A stretch of DNA of 64,000 nucleotides from Bacilli bacterium. Its GTDB lineage: Bacteria; Bacillota_I; Bacilli_A; RF39; UBA660. The notes beneath the pieces are model-generated. The model ran no database searches. It worked only from the letters and a program-made list of their open reading frames with translations, and was not told the DNA's origin. This document shows positions 35,458 through 44,607 of this stretch, one piece after another. Position 1 is the stretch's first letter. Each line of letters opens with the position of its first letter. Location: NCBI GenBank assembly GCA_017450205.1, contig JAFSVF010000019.1, positions 23,381 to 87,380 on the forward strand, given 5' to 3'. A program made the position numbers and the translations under genes.

Positions 35458-36339
35458 ATGTTAGATAGAACTAAAGTATATTTAAAAAGAAAGAATGCTG
35501 GACCTAGATTTGTTGTTTTAATTATGTTTTCTTTTGTTGTTGCACTTATTTATAATGCCTACATTGTTCCTAACAATGTAGTATGTGGTGGAATGTCAGG
35601 CCTTGCTTTAGTTATTAACAAATTATTTCCTGTAGATCCTATATTTTATATGAATATTTTATCAGTAATTACTTTGATGTTAGGTGTATTATTCCTTGGA
35701 TTAAAAGAAACTGGATATGGTATTGTTGGATATTTAGTTTATATATTATGTGTTAATATTACAGCTCCGATTGCTAAATATTTTGTTTTAGATTTTGATA
35801 GTGTATTTTTGAATACAATAGTATATGCTTTTATAAGAGGTCTTGCTTTTGGATTTATTTATAGAACTGGATTTAATACTGCTGGAACGGATACTATTGT
35901 GGAAATATTAAAAAAGTATAGAAAGAAACCAATTGGTTATTTAAGTAATATTATAAATGGCGCAATTATAATAAGTGGACTATTTGTATTTGGATTAGTT
36001 AATACAATTTATGCGATTACATTTTTAATATTTAATAATTTAATTTGCGATTATGTTTTAATTGGTTCTTCTGTTTATAAGATATGTTTTATTAGAAGTA
36101 AAGAATTTGATAAAGTAGTAGATTATTTACAAGAAGAGATTGGATCTAGTTATACAATTCTAGATTCTACGAATGGAATTGGAATCTTAAATAGAAAAAT
36201 AATCATGTGTGTAGTTCCTAGTACTAAATTTATCGATTTACGGAAAAAACTTATTAAAATAGATAAAAAAATATGGATAGTATCAAATGACTGTTATTCC
36301 CTAGAAGGTGGTACGGTTGAGAGTTTATTATTGGTATAA
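35458..36339 (+). CDS. YitT-family membrane protein (DUF161/DUF2179)
   Basis: A 293-residue protein with about five N-terminal transmembrane helices and the YitT signatures VPNNVVCGGMSGLALVINKLF and GLAFGFIYRTGFNTAGTDTI; the C-terminal soluble part (about residues 210-293) is the DUF2179 domain, thought to bind small ligands. Function in Bacilli is unproven. Start at 35458 after AGGTGA. Confidence 0.85.
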   Translation: MLDRTKVYLKRKNAGPRFVVLIMFSFVVALIYNAYIVPNNVVCGGMSGLALVINKLFPVDPIFYMNILSVITLMLGVLFLGLKETGYGIVGYLVYILCVNITAPIAKYFVLDFDSVFLNTIVYAFIRGLAFGFIYRTGFNTAGTDTIVEILKKYRKKPIGYLSNIINGAIIISGLFVFGLVNTIYAITFLIFNNLICDYVLIGSSVYKICFIRSKEFDKVVDYLQEEIGSSYTILDSTNGIGILNRKIIMCVVPSTKFIDLRKKLIKIDKKIWIVSNDCYSLEGGTVESLLLV

Positions 36340-36377
36340 TAATAGATATATATGATATAATTAACGAGGTGAATCTT

Positions 36378-37574
36378 ATGAATGATGAAAATACAATGAT
36401 TAGAGAAATGCTTAACAAAATGGATGATGTAGAAACTAATGATGTCGAAGAAAATGAAGATATTGAAGTTTTTGATGATGACATTGTTGAGAACATTACT
36501 GAAGAAAAAGATGAAGATGTTGAGACATTTGATGATTCTGAGGTTGAAACATTAGATAATGTAGAAATGTCAGTAAAAAGTGAAACGCCTGTTGTAGAAG
36601 ATGCACCTGCGGTTGAGATTCCTGAAGTTGAAGTATCAAGTGATACTACTGAAGATGGAATGCCTAGTATGATAAAGATGTATGGAGAAGTTTTAACTGA
36701 TAAAGAGTATATAACTAATCCAGCTATTGCTAGAGATGAAGAAATAAACAGGATGATTCTTGCTTTAATTACACCTGATAAGAGTGCTTTATTAGTTGGT
36801 AAACCTGGTATTGGTAAAACTGCTTTAGTTGAAGGTTTAGCTTATAGAATACATACTAATACTGTACCTGCAGCTATTAGCGGATGGAGAATTATTAAGA
36901 TAAATATTCCAGCATTACTTGGTAAGATTAATGTTAATGGTGCTGAAGTATCTAAATTACAATTATTAATAAATGAAATTGATAAAGTTGAAAAGACAAT
37001 TCTATTTATAGATGAGGTTCATTTATTAGTTTCTAAAAATGGAACAGCATTAGATTTAGACTTTGCTAATATGTTAAAACCTTACTTAGACCGTGGTAGA
37101 ATTTTAATGATCGGTGCTACTACTTCTGAAGAATATGAAGCTTATATTTTAAGAGATAGAGCATTTGTAAGACGTTTTATTAAAATAGATATTGCTGAAC
37201 TTACAGGAGATAATGTTGTTAAAGTATTATTAGGTACTGTTCCTAAGTTTGAAAATAAAATGGGTGTTAAGATGGCATATACTGATTTTCAACAAGAAAA
37301 ACTATATGAATGGGTAGTTAGAAATACTGTTGAAGAAAATCGTATATATGAAGTACAAAATAGATATCCAGATATATGTTTAACTATTATTTCAAGTGCA
37401 TTTTCTTATGCTTTATTTGAAGGAAGTCCAACTGTACAAATTAAACACTTCTATTTAGCTATGAAGAATACTAATACGATTTATCCTGATAGAATTAAGA
37501 AAGCATTAGATGATTTTAAGGCTACATTTGCTACATGGTTAATTAATGAAGGTATTGATCCAAATTTAATTTAA
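36378..37574 (+). CDS. single-module AAA+ ATPase, Clp NBD1-like, with acidic N-terminus
   Basis: A 398-residue protein. The first about 90 residues are very acidic and low in complexity (DDVETNDVEENEDIEVFDDD), followed by one AAA+ module most like ClpC/ClpB NBD1: Walker A GKPGIGKT at 141-148, Walker B ILFIDEVH at 208-215, sensor 1 GATTSEE, arginine finger RDRAFVRRF. The loop before Walker B reads INVNGAEVSKL, without the KYRGEFEER pore loop of Clp unfoldases, and there is no second ATPase domain. It may be a remodelling or regulatory ATPase; no partner is evident. Confidence 0.75.
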   Translation: MNDENTMIREMLNKMDDVETNDVEENEDIEVFDDDIVENITEEKDEDVETFDDSEVETLDNVEMSVKSETPVVEDAPAVEIPEVEVSSDTTEDGMPSMIKMYGEVLTDKEYITNPAIARDEEINRMILALITPDKSALLVGKPGIGKTALVEGLAYRIHTNTVPAAISGWRIIKINIPALLGKINVNGAEVSKLQLLINEIDKVEKTILFIDEVHLLVSKNGTALDLDFANMLKPYLDRGRILMIGATTSEEYEAYILRDRAFVRRFIKIDIAELTGDNVVKVLLGTVPKFENKMGVKMAYTDFQQEKLYEWVVRNTVEENRIYEVQNRYPDICLTIISSAFSYALFEGSPTVQIKHFYLAMKNTNTIYPDRIKKALDDFKATFATWLINEGIDPNLI

Positions 37575-37578
37575 TATT

Positions 37579-37612
37579 AAAACCTCTAACTAATTGTTAG
37601 AGGTTATTTTTA
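37579..37612. terminator. shared bidirectional terminator
   Basis: AACCTCTAAC-taatt-GTTAGAGGTT 10-bp stem between converging genes, T-rich on both strands. Confidence 0.88.
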
Positions 37613-38528
37613 TTCCTTGATAAGTATTTCTTTTAACCATTTCTTTATCAATGTCATTTAGTACACAAAACTTTTTTAATAACCATGTTGGTTCGATAAG
37701 GTCTTCTTTTACTGGATCACCAGTGATTCTTGCAATAACTATATTTTCATCTAAATATTCAAGTTGTGATATTACTATATCTATATATTCTTCCTTAGGT
37801 AATATATGAAAAGGATTCTCTTCATACATTTTAGCTAATTTAGTATTTTTGGTTACGTGTAGCATATGTATTTTTATTCCATCAATTTTTAGATTGTTAA
37901 GATATTTAACTGTTTCAATCATATCTTCTTTTGTTTCGCCAGGTAAACCATTAATTATATGTACATATACGTTTATATTTCTTCTTTTTAATTCTTTGTA
38001 ACAATCTTCAAATTCTTTTGTTGTGTGTCCTCGATTAATTATATTTAAAGTTTTTTCATGAATTGTTTGAAGCCCTAATTCAATAGTTAAGAAAGTTCTT
38101 TTAGATAGTTCTTCGATATAATCATAAATTTCAGTATTAAAGCAATCTGGACGAGTTGCAATCGAAATACCAACAACACCTGGTAGATTAAGGACTGATT
38201 CGTATTTTTCTTTTAATTCATCAACTGAACCATAAGTATTGGAATTCGCTTGGAAGTAGGCAATATATTTTGCTTCAGGCCATTTCTTAAGCATAATATC
38301 TCTTACTTCATTAAATTGCTTAACTAAGTTATCTTTTATATTACCTGCAAAGTCTCCAGATCCACTAGGTGAACAATATATACATCCACCAATTCCTTTG
38401 GTGCCATCTTTATTAGGACATGTGAATCCTCCATTTAAAGATACTTTAAATACTTTAGAATTAAACTTTTGTTTATAAAAATAATTTAATGTATAATAAC
38501 GCTTGTTATCTAATGTGTTTTTAAACAT
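37590..38528 (-). CDS. radical SAM protein, YtqA/TIGR01212 family
   Basis: A 312-residue radical SAM enzyme. The cluster motif is CPNKDGTKGIGGCIYC, with the wide spacing typical of the YtqA/YhcC group, followed by YFQANSNTYG, ISIATRPDC, ELGLQTIHEKTL and HIINGLPGETKEDM. Reaction unknown; the group includes a tRNA/RNA modification-like subset by resemblance. ATG at 38528 has GGTGA upstream; a GTG nine bases before is less likely. Confidence 0.85.
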   Translation of the reverse strand: MFKNTLDNKRYYTLNYFYKQKFNSKVFKVSLNGGFTCPNKDGTKGIGGCIYCSPSGSGDFAGNIKDNLVKQFNEVRDIMLKKWPEAKYIAYFQANSNTYGSVDELKEKYESVLNLPGVVGISIATRPDCFNTEIYDYIEELSKRTFLTIELGLQTIHEKTLNIINRGHTTKEFEDCYKELKRRNINVYVHIINGLPGETKEDMIETVKYLNNLKIDGIKIHMLHVTKNTKLAKMYEENPFHILPKEEYIDIVISQLEYLDENIVIARITGDPVKEDLIEPTWLLKKFCVLNDIDKEMVKRNTYQGIKITSNN

Positions 38529-38592
38529 AAAAATCACCTAGGTGTATTTTATCATAATTAGAAAAAAATTGCTTATTTGTGTTAAAAAAATG

Positions 38593-38620
38593 TTGCAAAT
38601 GAATAAACTTATGTTATAAT
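38593..38620 (+). promoter_or_regulatory. promoter of the tRNA-Gly/Asn pair
   Basis: TTGCAA, 16-base spacer, TGT-TATAAT; tRNA begins 22 bases later. Confidence 0.75.
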
Positions 38621-38641
38621 TAATTATGTCGAGCAGGAAAT

Positions 38642-38715
38642 GCGGGTGTAGGTCAATGGTAGACTTCCAGCCTTCCAAGCTGATTACGTGAGTTCGATTC
38701 TCATCACCCGCTCCA
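38642..38715 (+). tRNA. tRNA-Gly (anticodon TCC)
   Basis: Acceptor GCGGGTG/CACCCGC, anticodon loop CTTCCAA, T-loop TTCGATT, discriminator T, CCA encoded. Confidence 0.95.
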
Positions 38716-38721
38716 TTTAAT

Positions 38722-38797
38722 GCCCAATTAGCTCAGTTGGTAGAGCGCGCGGCTGTTAACCGCTAGGTCGTAGGTTCGAGTCCTACATTGGGCGCCA
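38722..38797 (+). tRNA. tRNA-Asn (anticodon GTT)
   Basis: Acceptor GCCCAAT/ATTGGGC, anticodon loop CTGTTAA, T-loop TTCGAGT, discriminator G as usual for Asn, CCA encoded. It is 6 bases after tRNA-Gly on the same transcript. Confidence 0.95.
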
Positions 38798-38807
38798 GTT
38801 TGATATT

Positions 38808-38838
38808 AAAGGTTTCAATTTGAAACCTTTTTTATTTT
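38808..38838 (+). terminator. terminator after tRNA pair
   Basis: AAAGGTTTCA / TGAAACCTTT stem, short loop, T run. Confidence 0.85.
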
Positions 38839-38891
38839 GTTGTTTAAAATACCTATTTTTGCTATACTTATATAAGAATAGGAGAATAGAT

Positions 38892-39794
38892 ATGGAAAAT
38901 TTCGCAAAACCTAGTGTACTCAAAAATCATAGAAATTCTTTTAATAGTAGTGTTAAAGCAATTAGAGGATTAATAGACAGTTTATCTAATGAATATACTC
39001 AAATTGCTGATAATATTGGTACATATTCTAAAAAGAGAGAAAGTATAATTCAATCTTTAGAAAATAAATTTAAAAAATATAATTTAAATTATAAAAGTCC
39101 ATTAATTCAAAATTCTTTAGAAGATATTTTAAAATATGCTGAAGAATTAGAAAGTCAATTAGATATTTCTTTAGCATCTTTAGATGGAGAAAAAAAATCA
39201 AAAGTTATAGATGATACTTTATCTATTCCTTCTGATATTACACAAATAGAAGTAATATCTAAAAAAATAGAAAAAGCAAGTAAGAGAATTGAAGAATTAG
39301 AATCAGAACTTTCAATGATTAGAATACCTGAAAAAGATTCTAAAGAAGAAACTGTAGTTAATTTTAAGGAATTAGTTAATAAAAAGAAAAATAATAATGA
39401 AGTAAAACCGGTAGAAGAACATACGGTTGTAGTAGATGATTTATCTGCAAGTTTAGATAATGATAATATTAGTTCTGATATCTTTAAAGATGATGAAAGT
39501 GAATTAACTAGTTATCTTGATAGCTTAATGGGAGAAGATAACAACTCTGTTAGAGTTAGTATGAATAATTCATCAAGTTTTGCTGATAAAGTAGAAGCTG
39601 TTTATGGTGATGATTCCTTTATTAATAACGTATATAATTATGGTAATAATAAAAATGTTATTGATAAAAAGGCTGTTGAATTAGGAATGTCTAGTGATGA
39701 AGTTATGGAAGATAAAAATGCTTTAATGGGTGAAATTATTGATTTCCCAACTGAAATAAATTTAGATATTGATGATGAAAAAAAATTAGGATAA
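38892..39794 (+). CDS. coiled-coil cytoplasmic protein, unknown
   Basis: A 300-residue protein with two long charged helices (about 20-75 and 125-150, predicted coiled coil) and an acidic, Ser/Asp/Asn-rich C-terminal half (DDLSASLDNDNISSDIFKDD). No signal peptide, membrane helix or enzyme motif. Start at 38892 after GGAG. It could be a scaffold or cell-division-type coiled coil, but I do not recognise it. Confidence 0.65.
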   Translation: MENFAKPSVLKNHRNSFNSSVKAIRGLIDSLSNEYTQIADNIGTYSKKRESIIQSLENKFKKYNLNYKSPLIQNSLEDILKYAEELESQLDISLASLDGEKKSKVIDDTLSIPSDITQIEVISKKIEKASKRIEELESELSMIRIPEKDSKEETVVNFKELVNKKKNNNEVKPVEEHTVVVDDLSASLDNDNISSDIFKDDESELTSYLDSLMGEDNNSVRVSMNNSSSFADKVEAVYGDDSFINNVYNYGNNKNVIDKKAVELGMSSDEVMEDKNALMGEIIDFPTEINLDIDDEKKLG

Positions 39795-39811
39795 TTTATC
39801 CTAATTTTTTT
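39783..39811 (+). terminator. Rho-independent terminator
   Basis: AATTAGGATAA / TTATCCTAATT stem overlapping the last codons, with T7. Confidence 0.8.
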
Positions 39812-39922
39812 ACATAAAAATTGTAATTTATGATATTATTAAGATAGGGTAAGAATAGAGAATAGATTAAGTGCAACATTGATTTTACAACTCCTCTAAG
39901 TTTATCTATTATGGAGGGTGTA

Positions 39923-41914
39923 ATGGAAGAAAAATTAAGTCGTTTTATCGAATTAACTAAAAAAGAAATTAGTTTAGATGAAGTTTGTGAAGAATTAGAA
40001 ATCACAAAAATAGAAGCTTTAGGATTTAAAAAAGAAGCTAAAGAAGCTGGTTATAATATTGTTTCAGAACAAAAAAATGGTGATTTAATTGTTTATAACC
40101 AAGGAGAAATTAACAATTCAAAAGAAGATAATTTTGAATTTAAAAGTGATGAGAATAATGAGTTTAAGTTTATAGCAATTTCAAATACTCTTTTAGGTAG
40201 TAAGAGTCAACAATTATCTATTTTAAAAGATATTTATAAGAAGGCAAAAGATGAGGGTATTACTAAAATATTTGTATGTGGTAATTTAAGTGCTGGAACT
40301 TACTCTTTAAAGAGTGCTTATCATGATACAAATTTTATTTCTGACAAAGAAAATCAAATCAATTATATAATTGAGAATTATCCTAAAGAAGAAGGTATTA
40401 CGACTTATTTTGTTACAGATAAAAAAGAAGAAGGTAAGATTAGCGTAGGTAAAAGAGTTAGTGAAGCTAGAAGTGATATGGTTTATCTTGGAAGTGCATC
40501 AGCCGATATTAAAGTTGATAATGTTAAGATGAAAATTATTTCTAGTCCAATTCAACAAACTTATACTGTATCTTATAGACCTCAACAATTTGCTAAGTCA
40601 TTTAGAAGTGAGGATAAACCTGATATTTTATTACTTGGAGGTTTAAATCAATTAGATCATATTACTTATAGAGAAGTTAATGTTTTATCAATTCCATCTT
40701 TAGCTGCTACAACTAAAGAAATGGAAGATAAGAGAAGAAGTAATACTATTGGTGCTATGGCAGTAAAAGTAACTACTGATAAGACTGGTAAAATTGATAA
40801 GAAAAAAGGAGTTATTTTTACTTCTATTCCATATTACGTTACTGATAAAAATGATTATAAGAGAAATGCTGAACCAATAATTATGACTTCTAGTTCATCT
40901 GCTATTAATAATGATGAAGAAATTGGAAGAGCAGAAGCTGATAGATACTTTAATTTAATGAAGAATAATAGAAGTGTTGAAGAATTTAAATCTAAACATC
41001 ATATGTCAGATGCAGAATTTAGTGGTGTATTAGAATTATGTAATATGTATGGTAAAACAATTGATATTGGACTTAATAAAGATGGTGTTCCTGTATTTAA
41101 GAAAGGAATACCTAGTGGAGTTAAATTAAACAAACCTGATTTAAGTTCAAGTGATATTGTAGAAAATGAATTCTTAATAGTTTCGGATACTCATTTATGT
41201 AATAATCATCAACAATTACATTTATTAAATAATTTATATCAAGAAGCATATGATAGAGGAATTGATACTGTATTACATGTTGGTGATATTGTAGATGGTT
41301 TTTATCCAAATAGAAAACCATATCCATCTCAACAATTCTTATATGATTTTAATGATCAAGCTGATTATGTAATTAATATGTATCCATATGTTAATGGTAT
41401 TACTACATATTATATTACTGGTAATCATGATATGACTCATTATAGAAATGGTGGAGCATCTATTGATCATTGGATTGGTAAAGATAGAAAAGATATGATT
41501 CATCTTGGTCAAGATTTAGGACAAATTGAATTTGATAATGTTAAATATAGATTAGATCATCCTGGTGACGGTTCTGCTGATAGTTTATCTTATAAGATTC
41601 AAAAGAGATTAGAGATTATCAATTCTGGTGATAAACCAAATATTTATTTATGTGGTCATTATCATAAAGGATATTATATGTTATATAGAAATGTTCATGC
41701 ATTTACTTGTCCTGCATTATGTGCAACAACAAGTTTTGAACATCAAAAAGGTTTAAATAATTATCTTGGTGGATTCTTTATAACTGTTTATTCTGATAAG
41801 AAGACAGGTAATGTTGAATATTTAGCAGTTGAAGAAAAACTTTATGGTAAAAAAGATATTTGGGATGAACCTGGAAAAGATAGAAATAAGGTAAAGCAAT
41901 TAGTTATTAAATAA
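39923..41914 (+). CDS. tandem HTH-phosphoesterase protein, first half catalytically dead
   Basis: A 663-residue protein built as a duplicated unit. Each half has a helix-turn-helix-like segment (about 1-60 and 345-405) and a calcineurin-like phosphoesterase domain (about 80-340 and 413-650). The second domain is complete: SDTH 421-424, GD 454-455, GNHD 500-503 and GHYH near 575. In the first the same places read SNTL (87-90), GN (119-120), TDKK (164-167) and GGLN, so all metal ligands are lost. The C-terminal half is predicted to be the enzyme and the N-terminal half a binding or regulatory pseudo-enzyme. Start at 39923 after GGAGGG. Confidence 0.82.
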   Translation: MEEKLSRFIELTKKEISLDEVCEELEITKIEALGFKKEAKEAGYNIVSEQKNGDLIVYNQGEINNSKEDNFEFKSDENNEFKFIAISNTLLGSKSQQLSILKDIYKKAKDEGITKIFVCGNLSAGTYSLKSAYHDTNFISDKENQINYIIENYPKEEGITTYFVTDKKEEGKISVGKRVSEARSDMVYLGSASADIKVDNVKMKIISSPIQQTYTVSYRPQQFAKSFRSEDKPDILLLGGLNQLDHITYREVNVLSIPSLAATTKEMEDKRRSNTIGAMAVKVTTDKTGKIDKKKGVIFTSIPYYVTDKNDYKRNAEPIIMTSSSSAINNDEEIGRAEADRYFNLMKNNRSVEEFKSKHHMSDAEFSGVLELCNMYGKTIDIGLNKDGVPVFKKGIPSGVKLNKPDLSSSDIVENEFLIVSDTHLCNNHQQLHLLNNLYQEAYDRGIDTVLHVGDIVDGFYPNRKPYPSQQFLYDFNDQADYVINMYPYVNGITTYYITGNHDMTHYRNGGASIDHWIGKDRKDMIHLGQDLGQIEFDNVKYRLDHPGDGSADSLSYKIQKRLEIINSGDKPNIYLCGHYHKGYYMLYRNVHAFTCPALCATTSFEHQKGLNNYLGGFFITVYSDKKTGNVEYLAVEEKLYGKKDIWDEPGKDRNKVKQLVIK

Positions 41915-41942
41915 AGTTGTTTATTTTTAAACAACTTTTTTA
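41913..41942 (+). terminator. Rho-independent terminator
   Basis: AAAGTTGTTT / AAACAACTTT stem with T run. Confidence 0.85.
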
Positions 41943-41989
41943 TTTTTATGTTATAATAAAAAAACTTGAAGGGAAAAGGTTGATAAAAA

Positions 41990-42727
41990 ATGGTAAAAAA
42001 TAATTATTTAAGTATTAGTGAAATAATTTTAGGATTAAGAGAAGAATACAAGAAAACTTTATATGATTTAAATAAGTGTTTATCTTTAGATGAAGATGTA
42101 AATGTGTATTATACTGTTTCTGAATATGAAGATAAAAAATATGTATATGTATCATTAATTAAAAAAATGAAGACAATTGAAAAATTACTTAATATATTTA
42201 CAAAAAATCTTTATACAGAAGATAGAAAATTAGTTGGTGGGCAAAATAATCATCTTATAATAAATGATAAACGTTTATTTAAATTTGATAACAATACTGA
42301 TTTAAACAAATTTTATAATGGATGTAAGAGATTCTTTGGATCAGAATTTTATTCATCATTAGAGGATAAATATTTTAAAGCTGACGATAATGGATTAAAG
42401 ATGTCAATAGGTCATGATGGTATATATACTGTAACTGATTTAAAAAGTACTACTCAACCAATTATTGGTGTAGATTATGATGGTGGTCGTGATCAAATGG
42501 TTATAACAAATTATTATAGAGATGCTTTATTCTATGGTAAAGTTTTAGATATTCTTGATACTAAAATTCCTAAAGAAGATTTAAATGAACATTTGGTTGA
42601 TATTATTGATAATAATCCTATTAGTGAATATCCTATTGAATTTACAGGAATGACTGATACTAGAGAACCACAAAGATTTGATTTGGAAGTTGAAAATAAC
42701 CGTGTTTTAGCAAAGAGAGTTAATTAA
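41990..42727 (+). CDS. cytoplasmic protein of unknown function
   Basis: A 245-residue protein with a helical first half (LREEYKKTLYDLNKCL) and a mixed second half containing IIGVDYDGGRDQMVI. No membrane helix or known motif. It stands alone between terminators at 41913 and 42714. Not recognised. Confidence 0.6.
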   Translation: MVKNNYLSISEIILGLREEYKKTLYDLNKCLSLDEDVNVYYTVSEYEDKKYVYVSLIKKMKTIEKLLNIFTKNLYTEDRKLVGGQNNHLIINDKRLFKFDNNTDLNKFYNGCKRFFGSEFYSSLEDKYFKADDNGLKMSIGHDGIYTVTDLKSTTQPIIGVDYDGGRDQMVITNYYRDALFYGKVLDILDTKIPKEDLNEHLVDIIDNNPISEYPIEFTGMTDTREPQRFDLEVENNRVLAKRVN

Positions 42728-42742
42728 TAACTCTTTTTTTTG
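42714..42742 (+). terminator. Rho-independent terminator
   Basis: AGAGTTA-attaa-TAACTCT stem overlapping the stop, T8 run. Confidence 0.75.
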
Positions 42743-42807
42743 TTTTAAGATTTTATTGTTTATAGAGTTTAAAATTGGTATAACTAAATTGGTAGATGAG
42801 GTGAGAC

Positions 42808-43536
42808 ATGATGAGTGATAATTCTAAGAAAACAAAATTAGCTATTATTGTTGGATTGATTATTATAACTGTTGTATTACTTATTGTATGTATTTATTTA
42901 GTTATAAGATTATCTAGTGATAATAAGAATTTAAATGACAAAACCACCACAATTACTAGTGAAGTTATTACTACTAAAAATCAAACTAATATTAATATAC
43001 CTCCTAATAGAGAAAAAAACGTTAATAAGTTAAATGCAATGTTTATGTATTCTGATATTTCAAATATTGATTATATTAATGATTATAATTTTAAATTTAT
43101 GTTTTTAGTTTATTCTTTTAAAGACGAGAGTGCTAATTTAAAACTAGATTTAAATGATATAGAATCTAATGATTCTTTCTGTATGACTATTGCTGATTTT
43201 AATAATTATTATTTTAGATATTATGGAGAAAATTTTGATATTAACAAATTAGAAAAAACCAGTTTATTCTTTAATCAAATTGATTTTCCAGTAATTAAAA
43301 GTGATAAGATATATACTTCTTTCTTTACTAGTTTAGATCCAGCATTATTAAATTTTCAATATTCAACTACAACTTATGATGAAGTAAGTGGATTATATGT
43401 AGATGAAATTGATATTGTAAAAGCTAAAGCAGGATTAGATGGATATAGTTATTCTTCAATTGGTAAGATATATTTAAAATATAAAGTTGACCCAAAAGGT
43501 TTAATTTCTTATAAATCATTTGGTAGAAATAATTAG
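42808..43536 (+). CDS. single-pass membrane protein, unknown
   Basis: A 242-residue protein with one transmembrane helix at about residues 12-33 (IIVGLIIITVVLLIVCIYLVI), a Thr-rich linker (KTTTITSEVITTKN) and an outer domain with many Tyr and Asn. The plan is like the gene at 1026. GAGGTGA precedes two adjacent ATG codons (42808, 42811). Not recognised; surface or cell-envelope role inferred. Confidence 0.65.
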   Translation: MMSDNSKKTKLAIIVGLIIITVVLLIVCIYLVIRLSSDNKNLNDKTTTITSEVITTKNQTNINIPPNREKNVNKLNAMFMYSDISNIDYINDYNFKFMFLVYSFKDESANLKLDLNDIESNDSFCMTIADFNNYYFRYYGENFDINKLEKTSLFFNQIDFPVIKSDKIYTSFFTSLDPALLNFQYSTTTYDEVSGLYVDEIDIVKAKAGLDGYSYSSIGKIYLKYKVDPKGLISYKSFGRNN

Positions 43537-43545
43537 TTTATATTT

Positions 43546-43576
43546 AAGAAAATACAATGTATTTTCTTTTTTTTTT
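43546..43576 (+). terminator. Rho-independent terminator
   Basis: AAGAAAATAC / GTATTTTCTT stem, T9 run. Confidence 0.85.
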
Positions 43577-43583
43577 ATAAAAT

Positions 43584-43609
43584 AAAAAATCAACCTATTA
43601 GGTTGATTT
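43584..43609 (-). terminator. terminator of tRNA-Arg/Pro transcript
   Basis: AAATCAACC / GGTTGATTT stem followed on the minus strand by T run, just after tRNA-Pro. Confidence 0.8.
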
Positions 43610-43619
43610 ATTTATAAAA

Positions 43620-43696
43620 TGGTCGAGAAGACAGGATTCGAACCTGCGACCCCCTGGTCCCAAACCAGGTGCACTACCAAGCTGTGCTACTTCTCG
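43620..43696 (-). tRNA. tRNA-Pro (anticodon TGG)
   Basis: Acceptor CGAGAAG/CTTCTCG, anticodon loop TTTGGGA, T-loop TTCGAAT, discriminator A, CCA encoded. It is presumably the ligand of the proS T-box at 49445. Confidence 0.94.
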
Positions 43697-43701
43697 ATTA
43701 A

Positions 43702-43778
43702 TGGTGCGCCCAAAGGGAGTCGAACCCCTAACCTTTAGATCCGTAGTCTAACGCTCTATCCAATTGCGCTATGAGCGC
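43702..43778 (-). tRNA. tRNA-Arg (anticodon ACG)
   Basis: Acceptor GCGCTCA paired with the 3' strand with one G-T, anticodon loop CTACGGA giving ACG (needs TadA inosine change), T-loop TTCGACT, CCA encoded. The D stem reads GCGC opposite GAGC, so pair 12-23 is a G-A mismatch. Confidence 0.9.
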
Positions 43779-43798
43779 GCTTTTGAATTACATGATTA

Positions 43799-43826
43799 AT
43801 TATAACATAATTTAATAATAAATCAA
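43799..43826 (-). promoter_or_regulatory. promoter of tRNA-Arg/Pro
   Basis: Minus strand TTGATT, 16-base spacer, TATAAT preceded by TG (extended -10). Confidence 0.7.
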
Positions 43827-43872
43827 GTAAAAATTTTATATCTATGATATAATACCTTCGAGGAGTGAAAAT

Positions 43873-44511
43873 ATGAAATACGTAGCTGTTAAAGGCGCAG
43901 ATAAGATACTTTCTAAAAGTTCATATATAGTACAAAGACCTGAAAATTTAAAGAATAATTGGAAAGAAGAATTTGGTAATAATAATCCAATATGTTTAGA
44001 ATTAGGAATGGGTAGAGGAGACATGATTATTAAAATGGCTCAACAAAATCCTAGAATTAATTATATTGGACTTGAGTTAGATGAAAATCAAATAGCAACT
44101 GCTGCTAAAAGATTGATTGGAAAGACTTTACCTAATTTAAGATTAATACATGGTAATGCACAAGATTTAGATAAAATGTTTGGAAGAGAAATAGATACTA
44201 TTTATTTAACATTTTCTGAACCTTGGCCAAAGAAACATGATGAACAAAAGAGATTTACTCATTACGGATACTTAAAATTATATGATAAAGTATTTAGAAA
44301 GAAAAAACATATTATATTAAAAACTGATAATAAAGGTTTATTTGGATATTCTTTAGAAACTTTAAGTCAATATTGGTATACATTTAAAAGAGTTTCATTA
44401 GACTTACATCATGATGAAAGACATATTGCTAATATAATGACTGATTTCGAAAAGAATTATTATGAAATTGGTAGACCTATATATTATGTAGATGCTGAAT
44501 TTGAAGGATAA
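43873..44511 (+). CDS. trmB: tRNA (guanine-N7-)-methyltransferase
   Basis: A 212-residue enzyme for m7G46 in tRNA. S-adenosylmethionine motif LELGMGRGDMIIKMAQ, NYIGLELDE, and the family signature TFSEPWPKKHDEQKRFT near residues 116-132 (with Glu in place of the common Asp). GAGG precedes the ATG. Confidence 0.93.
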   Translation: MKYVAVKGADKILSKSSYIVQRPENLKNNWKEEFGNNNPICLELGMGRGDMIIKMAQQNPRINYIGLELDENQIATAAKRLIGKTLPNLRLIHGNAQDLDKMFGREIDTIYLTFSEPWPKKHDEQKRFTHYGYLKLYDKVFRKKKHIILKTDNKGLFGYSLETLSQYWYTFKRVSLDLHHDERHIANIMTDFEKNYYEIGRPIYYVDAEFEG

Positions 44512-44523
44512 TATCCTTCTTTT
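44503..44523 (+). terminator. short terminator after trmB
   Basis: GAAGGAT / ATCCTTC 7-bp stem overlapping the stop, with a short T run. Confidence 0.5.
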
Positions 44524-44607
44524 ATTTTGTGTACAAATTGAAAAAAATATTATTGTATTTTCTTTTATAATATATTATGATTAACTTAAGATAGAGGAGG
44601 AGTTTAT

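Noticed and set aside
39890..39923. Hairpin hiding the ribosome site of the phosphoesterase gene
   Set aside because: Only a 4-bp CTCC/GGAG pairing could be found across a 17-base loop, which is too weak.
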